A stretch of DNA of 38,509 nt from a bacterium (GTDB taxonomy: Bacteria; Campylobacterota; Campylobacteria; Campylobacterales; Sulfurovaceae): assembly GCA_018822805.1 (NCBI GenBank), contig JAHJJU010000116.1:1-38509 (forward strand), in the 5' to 3' direction. Made by a program: the position numbers and the translations under genes. Below are positions 1 to 8,637 of the stretch, in pieces. Position 1 is the first letter of the stretch, and every line of letters starts with the position of its first letter. The notes beneath the pieces were generated by a model. That model did not search any database, was not told the origin of the DNA, and saw only the letters and a list, made by a program, of their open reading frames with translations.

Positions 1-43
1 AAAAATTTATATATAATAAAGAATTAATGTTTATGAGGTATTT

Positions 44-739
44 ATGAGAGAAACACATACAAATGCAGATATGTCGCATCAAAATAGAATAGGGTATAAG
101 TTGGATGTTCTTTTAAATTCACTTCGTGCAAATGGTTTTCTTCTTACCCTTCGGAAAATGTTTCAAAGAATCTATTTGAAAATTAAAGGGGTTGATTTTA
201 GTACCCAAAATATTTATGATTTAACCCGTACAGGTGAGTATCAAGAACACGGAACGGCGTTGGTCTCAAGTTCTAAAGACTTTTTAATACAGCTGATTAA
301 GGATTTGGAATCGGTTATTGAAACTCCTTTGTGTAAAGAGCTTTTTATTGACTACGGTAGTGGTAAGGGCGCAGCGATTATTCATGCAAAAAAGATAGGT
401 TTTAAACAAAGTATTGGAGTTGAGTTTGCAAAAGAGTTGCATGAGACGGCTGTAGAAAATATTAAAAAAATGAAGTTGGAGAATGTTGAATCACTGTACG
501 CTGATGCTGCGACCTATGTACCTCCTAAAAATGTTTCGGTGATCTACTTTTTTAACCCTTTTGATGAAGTGGTAATGCAGAAAGTGATTGAGAATATTCT
601 TGAACATAAAGCGTCATTTGAAAATGAGGTTTATATTATTTATGCAAATGCATCCTGCAAGGTCTTGAAAGATCGACTGACTTTGCTAAAAGAGGTGACC
701 TATCCAAGTGGCTCAACAGCAGACTTTTTTAAAGTATAA
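44..739 (+). CDS. Class I SAM-dependent methyltransferase
   Basis: Predicted soluble methyltransferase of 231 residues. Motif I of the Rossmann-fold SAM-binding site is visible as DYGSGKGAA around residues 103-111, followed by an acidic strand end (GVEFAKEL) where the ribose hydroxyls would bind. An FNPFDE segment near residue 170 fits the motif IV region. The ATG is well placed after a GAGGT ribosome site at 35-39. It sits three bases before the flippase gene and opens the visible part of the polysaccharide locus, so methylation of a sugar or other surface-polymer component is a reasonable inference. The substrate cannot be read from the sequence. Upstream context is cut off by the window edge. 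Confidence 0.85.
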   Translation: MRETHTNADMSHQNRIGYKLDVLLNSLRANGFLLTLRKMFQRIYLKIKGVDFSTQNIYDLTRTGEYQEHGTALVSSSKDFLIQLIKDLESVIETPLCKELFIDYGSGKGAAIIHAKKIGFKQSIGVEFAKELHETAVENIKKMKLENVESLYADAATYVPPKNVSVIYFFNPFDEVVMQKVIENILEHKASFENEVYIIYANASCKVLKDRLTLLKEVTYPSGSTADFFKV

Positions 740-742
740 TCT

Positions 743-2014
743 ATGCGTATAGGATTCAAGTTGTTTGATAATAGAGAGAAAAATGTATTGTTATCGAACT
801 TTCTCTCTTTGGGCATTGTTCAAGGATTAAATTTTATTTTGCCTCTTTTGGTCGTACCCTATTTGTTGTACACCTTAGGGGTTGAAATTTTTGGTTTGTT
901 GGCAATGGCAACGGCTTTTATTGCTTACTTTATGATTTTAGGTGACTATGGGTTTAATATAACGGCAACACGAGAAATATCGGTACATCGAGAGAATGCT
1001 AAGAAGTTAAATGAAATCGTTTCTTCGGTGCTTATGATTAAAATTTTGTTGATGTTGTTGGGATTTGCTATTTTGGTAATATCTCTATTTTTGTTTGACA
1101 AGTTGGGCAACGATGCTTTGATTTATCTTTTGACCTTTGGAATGGTGATGGGACAGGTATTTTTTCCCATATGGTTTTTTCAAGGCATTGAAAAAATGGG
1201 CTATATTGCGATTTTAAATATCGTGGCAAAACTCTTTTTTCTTATAGCCATTTTACTTTTTGTCAAAGAGAAAGAGGATGCCTATTTGGTTCCCTTATTA
1301 AACAGTTTAGGCTTTATTGTCGTGGGTGCGATTTCTCTCTTTTATATGTATAAAACGTTTAAGGTTCGTTTTGTTTGGCAACCCTATGCTGTACTGCGTG
1401 AATACTTTTTACTAGGCTGGCATGTGTTTCTCTCTCGGATGGCTGTGGTTTTTTATACCTCAAGCAATATCTTTATTTTGGGTCTCTTTACCTCACATAC
1501 AGTGGTAGGTTACTATGCCATTGCAGACAAGATTGTCTCGGCATTGGTCAGCTTGGGAGAGATTTTAAATCAAGTCTTTTTTCCTTATTTGTCTAAAAAA
1601 TGGGAAGAGAGTCGGCAAAACTACTATTCGATTTTCTATAAAACCCTAAAAGGTCTGGTTTTAGGCATGTTTGTTGTTGCACTTACGGTTGCATGGTGGG
1701 CTTCGGATATCGTGCAATTAATTTCGGGTAAAGAGATCGTGGTAACAACCGAACTGCTACAAATTATGAGTGTGACTGTGATCCTTTTCCCTATAGGTGG
1801 GCTTTTTTCACAGAGTTTTGTAACCCAGCAACAACCTCTCTATGTGACCAAATCGACTTTTTGGACATTGTTGGTCAATGTAATACTGGTAGGTATGCTT
1901 GTACCTTTGTACGGGGTGTATGGTTTGGCATGTGCCATGATACTGGTACAACTGTTTCATTTTTATTTAAATTATGTCTATTTTAATAGCCTTCTTGCAA
2001 AACTCATGAATTGA
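743..2014 (+). CDS. Wzx-type polysaccharide flippase (MOP superfamily)
   Basis: A 423-residue, very hydrophobic protein with about 12 predicted membrane helices. It has the start typical of the RfbX/Wzx oligosaccharide flippases, in which an NFLSLGIVQGLNFILPLLVVPYL segment is followed by a Gly-rich loop (LGVEIFGLLAMA). The family moves undecaprenyl-linked repeat units across the inner membrane. Its position between a methyltransferase and asnB-like, FemAB-like and glycosyltransferase genes supports this role. The end of the gene forms one arm of a 14-bp perfect inverted repeat that extends into the gap before the next gene. Sequence divergence in this family means the transported sugar cannot be inferred. 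Confidence 0.9.
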   Translation: MRIGFKLFDNREKNVLLSNFLSLGIVQGLNFILPLLVVPYLLYTLGVEIFGLLAMATAFIAYFMILGDYGFNITATREISVHRENAKKLNEIVSSVLMIKILLMLLGFAILVISLFLFDKLGNDALIYLLTFGMVMGQVFFPIWFFQGIEKMGYIAILNIVAKLFFLIAILLFVKEKEDAYLVPLLNSLGFIVVGAISLFYMYKTFKVRFVWQPYAVLREYFLLGWHVFLSRMAVVFYTSSNIFILGLFTSHTVVGYYAIADKIVSALVSLGEILNQVFFPYLSKKWEESRQNYYSIFYKTLKGLVLGMFVVALTVAWWASDIVQLISGKEIVVTTELLQIMSVTVILFPIGGLFSQSFVTQQQPLYVTKSTFWTLLVNVILVGMLVPLYGVYGLACAMILVQLFHFYLNYVYFNSLLAKLMN

Positions 2015-2039
2015 GAATATTCGTTAGTTTTGCAAGAAG
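1991..2039 (+). repeat. 14-bp perfect inverted repeat across the wzx stop codon
   Basis: CTTCTTGCAAAACT at 1991-2004 is exactly complementary to AGTTTTGCAAGAAG at 2026-2039, with a 21-nt loop that contains the flippase stop codon. No T-run follows, so it is not a classic intrinsic terminator. It may act as an mRNA processing, stability or attenuation hairpin between the flippase and asnB-like genes. Confidence 0.7.
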
Positions 2040-2065
2040 TCTAATCATTTATAAAAGGTGGTACC

Positions 2066-3961
2066 ATGTGTGGTATAGTGGGTTTTTGCGATTTTAGAAA
2101 AAAGAGCAACGAAGAGAATTTAAACGCGATGATGAAGGTGATTCAACATCGTGGACCGGATGCGAGTGGGCATCTCTACCATACTTTAACCGACACAACC
2201 ATCGGCTTGGGACATCAACGACTCTCTATTTTAGACCTCTCTGATGAGGGACGACAACCGATGGTGCATGAAGCTTTAGAGATTGTTTATAATGGTGAAG
2301 TCTATAACTTTAATGAGATTCGTGAAGAGCTTATAGTATTGGGGTATGACTTTCATTCCCATAGTGATACGGAGGTGGTTTTAAAAGCCTATCATTGTTG
2401 GGGATTGGATGCTTTAGAAAAGTTTGACGGTATGTTTGCCATGGCTATTTTCGATAAAGCCAAAGAGCAATTAACCCTCATTCGTGATAGAGCAGGGGTA
2501 AAACCCCTCTACTGGTACTGGAACGAGGGGCTTTTTCTTTTTGCCAGTGAATTAAAAAGTTTTCATCAACATCCCGATTTTGAAAAAGAGATTAATAGAG
2601 ATATTTTGGCACTTTATCTACAGCACGGTTACATTATGCAACCCTACTCTATTTTTAAGTTTACTGAACAGTTAAATGCAGGTCATGCATTGCATCTTGA
2701 TTTAAAGCATCACTCTATTGAAAAAACGTGTTACTGGAGTGTTCGTGAGTGGTATGAAAAACCCAAACTTATTTTAACCGATAGAGAAGCGATAGAACAG
2801 ACAGAGACCCTACTTAAAAAATCATTTGAGTATCGTATGGTCTCCGATGTTCCCGTGGGTGTTTTTTTAAGTGGGGGGTATGACAGTTCTTTGGTTACAG
2901 CACTTTTACAATCGGACAGAGAGGAAAAGATTAATACCTTTACCATCGGTTTTGAAGAGAACGGTTATGATGAAGCCCCTCATGCACGAGATGTTGCCGG
3001 GTATTTAGGAACCTCTCATAATGAGTACTACTGTAGTCATAAAGATGCACTGGATATCATTCCTAAATTGGCTGAAATCTACGATGAACCTTTTGGTGAT
3101 GATTCGGTGATTCCCACCGTTTTAGTCAGTCAGTTGGCACGAGAAAAGGTAACCGTAAGTCTAAGTGCCGATGGGGGAGATGAGATTTTTGCCGGTTATG
3201 ATTCGTATGCTGGTACAGCCAAGATGCGTCAATCATTTCAGAAAATTCCACGCCCCGTTCGTAAAACTCTCTCTTCTGCGATGGGTTTGATCTCTGCTCG
3301 AAACATTCCTTGTACGGATAGAATGTACAATTTTGAAACCCGTTATGAAAAGGTTAAAAAACTGCTAGAACTGGAGAATTGTGCTGAGATGTTTAAGTTC
3401 CGTTCCGAACAGTTTACGCAAGTGCAGCTAGAGAAGCTTTTGACCTATAGACCAGTATCACTTAAAACAGCGTTTGACAGTGATATATCAAAAATAGATG
3501 ACTGTATTGCACAAATGCTCATGGTGGATTACCAGACCTATATGGCAGACAACATTTTAACCAAAGTTGACCGAGCCACCATGAGTGTCAGTCTAGAGGG
3601 GCGTGAACCGTTCTTGGACTACAACATTATTGAGTTTGCTGCACGGCTTCCTTCTTATTTTAAGTACCGTGACGGGGAGCAGAAGTGGATACTAAAACAG
3701 ATTACCCATAAGTACCTACCGGAGTCGATGATGAATCGTCCTAAAATGGGGTTTGCACCTCCGATTACAGCCTGGTTTAAAGATGAGTTAAAGTCCTACT
3801 TTTTGCACTATTTAAGTCATGAACGATTGAGTAAAGAGGGGTATTTTAATGCTGATGAGGTGGTACATTTACGTGATGAGTATCTCTTGGGTAAAAATGT
3901 GAGCATTAAAAAACTTTGGTTTATTTTGATGTTTGAGATGTGGTATGAGAAGTGGATGTAA
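2066..3961 (+). CDS. asnB: AsnB-like glutamine-hydrolysing asparagine synthase / amidotransferase
   Basis: A 631-residue protein with full class II architecture. After the initiator Met, Cys2 (MCGIVGF) is the nucleophile of the N-terminal glutaminase, and the C-terminal synthetase domain has the ATP pyrophosphatase loop SGGYDSS near residues 268-274. The start follows an AAAGGTGG ribosome site and is fixed by the need for Cys at position 2. The family transfers ammonia from glutamine to a carboxylate, classically aspartate. Paralogues inside polysaccharide clusters probably amidate sugar acids or nucleotide-sugar intermediates. Given the flippase, FemAB-like and glycosyltransferase neighbours, a modifying role is at least as likely as housekeeping asparagine synthesis. 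Confidence 0.93.
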   Translation: MCGIVGFCDFRKKSNEENLNAMMKVIQHRGPDASGHLYHTLTDTTIGLGHQRLSILDLSDEGRQPMVHEALEIVYNGEVYNFNEIREELIVLGYDFHSHSDTEVVLKAYHCWGLDALEKFDGMFAMAIFDKAKEQLTLIRDRAGVKPLYWYWNEGLFLFASELKSFHQHPDFEKEINRDILALYLQHGYIMQPYSIFKFTEQLNAGHALHLDLKHHSIEKTCYWSVREWYEKPKLILTDREAIEQTETLLKKSFEYRMVSDVPVGVFLSGGYDSSLVTALLQSDREEKINTFTIGFEENGYDEAPHARDVAGYLGTSHNEYYCSHKDALDIIPKLAEIYDEPFGDDSVIPTVLVSQLAREKVTVSLSADGGDEIFAGYDSYAGTAKMRQSFQKIPRPVRKTLSSAMGLISARNIPCTDRMYNFETRYEKVKKLLELENCAEMFKFRSEQFTQVQLEKLLTYRPVSLKTAFDSDISKIDDCIAQMLMVDYQTYMADNILTKVDRATMSVSLEGREPFLDYNIIEFAARLPSYFKYRDGEQKWILKQITHKYLPESMMNRPKMGFAPPITAWFKDELKSYFLHYLSHERLSKEGYFNADEVVHLRDEYLLGKNVSIKKLWFILMFEMWYEKWM

Positions 3962-3962
3962 G

Positions 3963-4703
3963 ATGTTAAGTATTGCTTATAAAATTAAAGGTTTAACCTT
4001 TTGTGAAATGTGGTTTGCCTCAGAAATGCCTTTGGAAAGTGTGAGCATTTTAGGACTAAACGGTTATCGTGACAGTCGGATGGATGTGAATAACTTGTTT
4101 TTACTAAAAGAAGAGAAGTATACATTGGTTAATGATTTGCGTATGGAAAAAGAGGTAATTTTTTCTCTGTTTAAATCCAATGTTCGTAATGAGATTCGTA
4201 AATGTAAAAAGATAAAGGGCTTTACGTACCATTTTGATCAATCCAGTAAAGAGCAATTTCTACAATTTTATACCCAATTTTCCAATGCTAAAAATTTGGC
4301 ACCGATTAGCAAACGATCCATTGATAAGTATGGTGAAAATCTTTTTTATATTTCAGGCTATTTGGATGGTATATTGACGAATATGCAGGTTTATATAGTC
4401 GATCAGGAGAGTGGCGTGGTACGACTGCTTCATTCGATTAGCATACTTTATGATGTAGATGACACTTCGGTGCGTGCTAAAATAGGATGGATTAATCGTT
4501 ATTTGCATTGGCAAACAATGATGCATTTTAAAAGATTATCGTTTGAAACTTTTGATTGGGGAGGATACAACAATGGTGTCGATGCCGGTTTAGCAGGGAT
4601 TGATAAATTTAAAGCCTCTTTTGGAGGAGATAAAATTAAACTCTTTGATTACTATACCTATCCCTATTTTGTAATTAAAAAAATTCAGGAGAGACGCTTA
4701 TGA
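3963..4703 (+). CDS. FemAB/GNAT-fold aminoacyl- or acyltransferase-like protein
   Basis: A 246-residue protein starting at the ATG two bases after the asnB-like stop codon; an in-frame ATG at 3933 lies inside that gene and is unlikely to be used. The core resembles FemAB-type acyltransferases: VRNEIRKCKK, an acceptor region, then DWGGYN...GIDKFKASFGG near residues 205-230, the conserved end of the GNAT-like fold seen in peptidoglycan-bridge and polysaccharide-associated members. The family transfers amino acids or acyl groups from tRNA or CoA donors. In this locus it may decorate a polysaccharide repeat unit. The 3' end overlaps the next gene by four bases (ATGA), which suggests translational coupling. 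Confidence 0.75.
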   Translation: MLSIAYKIKGLTFCEMWFASEMPLESVSILGLNGYRDSRMDVNNLFLLKEEKYTLVNDLRMEKEVIFSLFKSNVRNEIRKCKKIKGFTYHFDQSSKEQFLQFYTQFSNAKNLAPISKRSIDKYGENLFYISGYLDGILTNMQVYIVDQESGVVRLLHSISILYDVDDTSVRAKIGWINRYLHWQTMMHFKRLSFETFDWGGYNNGVDAGLAGIDKFKASFGGDKIKLFDYYTYPYFVIKKIQERRL

Positions 4704-5794
4704 AACAACAACGTCTTGTGGGAATTATTCATGAACTGACCATGGGTGGGGCTGAACGCATGATGGTGAATATTTTGAACCATTTTTCATCACAAGGGGA
4801 TGAGGTTCATCTGATTATTGTTAAAAATATAGGAACCTTAAAAGCCTTACTCGATACCAATATTGTGGTCCATGATTTAGAGAGCTCATCGGTAAAAAAA
4901 AGTATACCAACGTGTTTACGAACGCTTTATACCATTAAACCCGATACTATTTTTACAGGTATTGGTCATGTGAACATTGCTTTGGCTCCATTTATCCCTT
5001 TAATGCGACGGTTGCTACCCAAAACACGATGGATTTCACGGGAGACCAATATTGTGAGTATGGAGAATCAAAGAGGGAAGTATCCTCGGCTCTTTAACTT
5101 TTTATATCGAAATGTGTATCACTATTATGATGTGATTATTGCCCAATCTGAAGATATGAGAAATGATTTAGCCTTGCATTATCCCAAAGCTGCGAAGAGA
5201 GCTTGTGTTATTAATAATCCTATAGATATTGAAAAAGTGGAAGCTTTGTCAAAAGAAGCAATCGATTTTACTTTTGATCCTAAAATGGTAAACTTGGTCA
5301 GTGTGGGAACGCTACGTAAGCGAAAACGTCAGGATTTGTTGTTGCAGACTTTAGTAAAATTGCCTCAAAACTACCATTTGGTTATTGTAGGTTCAGGAGA
5401 AGAGGAAGCATCATTAAAAGCATTAACCAGTAAGCTTGATCTGGAAAATCGTGTGGTTTTTGAAGGGCATAAAACCAATCCTTATCCCTATATGAAACAG
5501 GCTAATCTTTTCGTTTTAACTTCGGAACATGAAGGCTTTCCCAATGTTCTTTTGGAAGCAAACAGTTTGGGTACACCCGTGGTTGCTTTTGCGTGTCCCG
5601 GAGGGATTACAGAAATTATTGAAGAGGGGATTAATGGGGTTTCGGTTCCTAATGGTGATATTTCTGCTTTGGCTCAAACCATTCAAATGGTAGTGGATGA
5701 AACGTTTATCGAATCTAAAGTAGTAGAGTCTGTCAAACGACGTTACAGTTATGAAATTATTATGAAAAAATATGAAAAGATTTTTTATGCATAA
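4700..5794 (+). CDS. Glycosyltransferase family 4 protein
   Basis: A 364-residue GT-B fold glycosyltransferase. The N-terminal GT4 signature MGGAERMMV appears near residues 14-22. The C-terminal donor-binding half has VSVGTLRKRKRQD and the E-x7-E type motif in EHEGFPNVLLEA (around residues 275-286), which binds the nucleotide-sugar. These enzymes act on the cytoplasmic face of the inner membrane to lengthen lipid-linked oligosaccharides with retention of configuration. The start overlaps the FemAB-like gene by four bases and has an AGGAG ribosome site. Its end overlaps the next glycosyltransferase by 23 bases. Donor and acceptor cannot be assigned. Confidence 0.92.
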   Translation: MKQQRLVGIIHELTMGGAERMMVNILNHFSSQGDEVHLIIVKNIGTLKALLDTNIVVHDLESSSVKKSIPTCLRTLYTIKPDTIFTGIGHVNIALAPFIPLMRRLLPKTRWISRETNIVSMENQRGKYPRLFNFLYRNVYHYYDVIIAQSEDMRNDLALHYPKAAKRACVINNPIDIEKVEALSKEAIDFTFDPKMVNLVSVGTLRKRKRQDLLLQTLVKLPQNYHLVIVGSGEEEASLKALTSKLDLENRVVFEGHKTNPYPYMKQANLFVLTSEHEGFPNVLLEANSLGTPVVAFACPGGITEIIEEGINGVSVPNGDISALAQTIQMVVDETFIESKVVESVKRRYSYEIIMKKYEKIFYA

Positions 5795-6935
5795 AGAACC
5801 CTCAAAGGTTACATTTCTGATTAACTCTTTAGGTGAAGGTGGTGCCCAACGTGCCATAGCAACATTGGCAAAGCAACTGCTAAAAGAGGGAAAAAAGGTG
5901 ACGATACTCTCTTTGGCAAACAATGATTTTTATGAACTTCCTTCTGAAGTCAAGGTGGTCTATTTTACCAATAGTGTTAAAGACAGTATGCTGTTGATTC
6001 CCTATTATGCATGGAAGTTAAAACGTTATGTGAAAAAACATCATATTTCAAATGTTCAAAGTTACCTCTTTCGTGCCAACTATGTGAACCTTTTTTCACG
6101 ACTTCTTGGTGCAAAGCATCGCATACAGGTTGCCAATCGTTCGGTGGTTTCTCGATTTTTTAACGAGGGATTTTCTGGGAAAATTAATATTTTTCTGATT
6201 AAACGACTCTATCCTAAAGCTGATTTAATCATTCATCAATCAGAGCGAATGAAGTTGGATTTTCATACACATTTTAATAGTAATAATCCAGAGCAGGTGA
6301 TTTATAATTCTTTTGATGTTGAGGCTATTTTGTCACAAGCCCATCAAAAAGTTGAAGGATTTAGCTTTGATAGTAATAAACGTTATTTGGTTATCGTGGG
6401 ACGCTTGATTGCACTAAAACGTTTTCAAGATGTTATACGTGCAATGAAGCATTTGACTTTGGATGTGGAACTTTTAATATTGGGTGATGGAAAAGAACAG
6501 GAAAGCTTAGAATTACTGGCTAAAACGCTTGGTTTGGAGAAAAGGGTGCACTTTTTAGGGCAGGTGAAAAATCCATTTGCTTATATTAAACGCAGTGATA
6601 TCTTTATCTCCAGTTCCTCGGTTGAGGGTTTTCCTAATGTGTTGGTAGAAGCGATGTTGTGTAAAACAGTTGTCATCTCAAGTGACTGTATTAGTGGTCC
6701 ACGTGAAATTATGGCACCATCTACGGACAGTTCTAAACAGCTTTTAGACGGCATTGAAGTAGCTGATTATGGACTGTTGTATCCGGTAGGTTCAGTAGAA
6801 GATCTTAATAGGGCTATTCAACAGCTTTTAGAAGATACAGAGCAAAGAAGACGGTTGATTGCACAAGCATTTGAACGGGCACAAATGTTTTCAGTTGAGA
6901 ATATAAAGTCACAATATAAGAAACTATTTGATTAA
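5772..6935 (+). CDS. Glycosyltransferase family 4 protein
   Basis: A 387-residue GT-B fold enzyme, a paralogue of the preceding gene. It has GEGGAQRAIATLA near the N-terminus, VIVGRLIALKRFQD at the start of the donor domain, and SVEGFPNVLVEA with downstream SGPREIM as the nucleotide-sugar site. It overlaps the upstream gene by 23 bases; an ATG at 5787 is an alternative start that keeps the whole fold and shortens the overlap. It probably adds another sugar to the same lipid-linked repeat unit. The run of tightly packed genes from 44 ends here, before a 147-bp gap with a promoter candidate. Confidence 0.92.
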   Translation: MKRFFMHKEPSKVTFLINSLGEGGAQRAIATLAKQLLKEGKKVTILSLANNDFYELPSEVKVVYFTNSVKDSMLLIPYYAWKLKRYVKKHHISNVQSYLFRANYVNLFSRLLGAKHRIQVANRSVVSRFFNEGFSGKINIFLIKRLYPKADLIIHQSERMKLDFHTHFNSNNPEQVIYNSFDVEAILSQAHQKVEGFSFDSNKRYLVIVGRLIALKRFQDVIRAMKHLTLDVELLILGDGKEQESLELLAKTLGLEKRVHFLGQVKNPFAYIKRSDIFISSSSVEGFPNVLVEAMLCKTVVISSDCISGPREIMAPSTDSSKQLLDGIEVADYGLLYPVGSVEDLNRAIQQLLEDTEQRRRLIAQAFERAQMFSVENIKSQYKKLFD

Positions 6936-7032
6936 ATCTTTATTCTCTTTCTTATACTTTATTGAATATTTAAAATTTGTTTTTATTTGTTTAAAATGTT
7001 TAAAATTAAAGAAAAATTCAAAGAAAAATTGC

Positions 7033-7038
7033 TACAAT
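7033..7038 (+). promoter_or_regulatory. Candidate -10 element for the DWIGIYP-repeat gene
   Basis: TACAAT lies about 45 bases before the start codon in a very AT-rich gap (6936-7082) with repeated TTTAAAAT and AAAGAAAAATT runs but no good -35 box. Campylobacterota promoters often have a clear -10 element and only T-rich periodicity upstream. An AAGGAT ribosome site follows just before the ATG. Confidence 0.4.
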
Positions 7039-7082
7039 CATAATATATAACATATAGAAACAAAGAAAAATAAGGATTTTCC

Positions 7083-8573
7083 ATGTTAAGAAAAATAATT
7101 GTAATTGGGTGCATGTTATTAGGTACACTTCAGGCAGCAACCATAGCAACGGATAAAAGTGTTTATGGAAGTAATGAAAACGTTGTGGCAAACTTTACGG
7201 AGATGCTTGGTGATAGCCAAGATTGGATAGGAATTTACCCGGCAGGAAGTAGTAATGATTGGGGTAATGTCATTCAGTGGGAGTGGTCAGGAGGTGATGC
7301 AGCCGGATCAGTCAACTTTAACTCTCTACCTATTGGTAATTATGAAGCACGAGCATTTTATCAAAACTCATTTAATTTAGAAGCGGGTTATGCTTTTAGT
7401 GTTGAAGATAACGGAAATGGAAACGCTGTTGTTGTGATACCGGATCAAGAGAGTTATACTCCTAATGAAGTCATTGAAGTATTGTTTGAAAATATGTCAG
7501 GAAATAGCCAAGATTGGATAGGGATTTACCCGGCAGGAAGCAGTAATGATTGGGGTAATGTCGTCCAATGGAATTGGGCAGGTGGTGTGGTTAATGGCAG
7601 TATAAACTTCAGTGCCTTACCTATTGGAGCTTATGAGGCAAGAGCATTTTTTAATAACTCATTCAATTTAGAAGCGAAAAAGAGCTTTGTTGTAGAAGAA
7701 AAGGTCAATAACGATGGTGTGATATTGACAACCAATAAAACAACGTATTTACCAAATGAACTAATTGATGTAAACTTTGACAACATGTTGGGTGATCCGG
7801 AAGATTGGATAGGAATTTATCCGGCAGGTGCAAGTTATGAGTTTTCAAATGTCATTGAGTGGAGATGGACAGGTGGAACCGTACAAGGCGAACTTTCACT
7901 CAATGGTTTGCCGGCAGGAAGTTATGATGTAAGAGCATTTTTTGATAATTCCTTAACCAAAGAAGCAACGGTAACGATTAGCGTTCAAGATGTTCCTGTT
8001 ACCTCTACGGTGTATGAAAATGCTGAGAATGGATTAAATGCCAATTGGATTCGTGTTTCCGGTTCGTATACCCCACAACTTGCCAATCAAGGGTATCAAA
8101 GTAATAAAGCATTGGTATTGGTACCACAATGGGTGTCCAATACTTCTAATATAGCAGAATATTACTTACCACTTAACAGTGATGATTCTAAAAAAGTATT
8201 GGAAGTAGATGTAGGTGGTCTTTCTCAATATAAGTTACCCAACAATAGTCGATATGGTTACATGCCTCACTACAGTATAGGCTTAGATGTCCAAACGACC
8301 AATGGTCCACGTAGAATGATTTGGGATTCATTCTTTAATCATGGAAATGTGCCACCGACAATCAGTCCAAATGGGACACAGTTGAATTATCCTTCACCTG
8401 TTGAGCATGTACGAGGTTATTCATATGAGCCTGATATTACCAAATGGGAACACTTTAAAGTAAATATTGAACAACAGTTAAGAATTTTGGAACCAGATAA
8501 TAGAATTGTTAGTGTGACTAGATTTGTTGCTACAGGTGGATTTCTTGATAATTTAAAGCTCTCCAACTATTAG
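7083..8573 (+). CDS. Secreted protein with three tandem DWIGIYP beta-domains
   Basis: A 496-residue exported protein with a signal peptide (residues 1-18, likely cut after LQA). Three tandem modules of about 90 residues follow (around 19-107, 115-208 and 214-303). Each has a YxxNE start, DWIGIYPAG in the middle, W-x-W-x-GG, and a YxxRAFxxNS end. This layout suggests a beta-sandwich; the DW(I/V)G(I/L)(Y/F) core resembles the one in SKICH-type and some metallophosphatase-associated domains, but homology is not established. The remaining 185 or so residues form a different, probably beta-rich domain with many aromatic residues. Lying inside a polysaccharide locus, it could be a matrix or carbohydrate-binding protein. 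There is no PEP-CTERM or other sorting tail. Confidence 0.8.
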   Translation: MLRKIIVIGCMLLGTLQAATIATDKSVYGSNENVVANFTEMLGDSQDWIGIYPAGSSNDWGNVIQWEWSGGDAAGSVNFNSLPIGNYEARAFYQNSFNLEAGYAFSVEDNGNGNAVVVIPDQESYTPNEVIEVLFENMSGNSQDWIGIYPAGSSNDWGNVVQWNWAGGVVNGSINFSALPIGAYEARAFFNNSFNLEAKKSFVVEEKVNNDGVILTTNKTTYLPNELIDVNFDNMLGDPEDWIGIYPAGASYEFSNVIEWRWTGGTVQGELSLNGLPAGSYDVRAFFDNSLTKEATVTISVQDVPVTSTVYENAENGLNANWIRVSGSYTPQLANQGYQSNKALVLVPQWVSNTSNIAEYYLPLNSDDSKKVLEVDVGGLSQYKLPNNSRYGYMPHYSIGLDVQTTNGPRRMIWDSFFNHGNVPPTISPNGTQLNYPSPVEHVRGYSYEPDITKWEHFKVNIEQQLRILEPDNRIVSVTRFVATGGFLDNLKLSNY

Positions 8574-8575
8574 AC

Positions 8576-8609
8576 AAGAGAAGGGTTTCTCCTTCTCTTA
8601 TTTACTTTT
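8576..8609 (+). terminator. Intrinsic terminator after the repeat-protein gene
   Basis: A 9-bp perfect stem (AAGAGAAGG at 8576-8584, CCTTCTCTT at 8591-8599) with a 6-base loop is followed by a T-rich tract. It starts three bases after the stop codon. Confidence 0.8.
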
Positions 8610-8637
8610 TATCATTTAAATCCAAGGATATATACTA

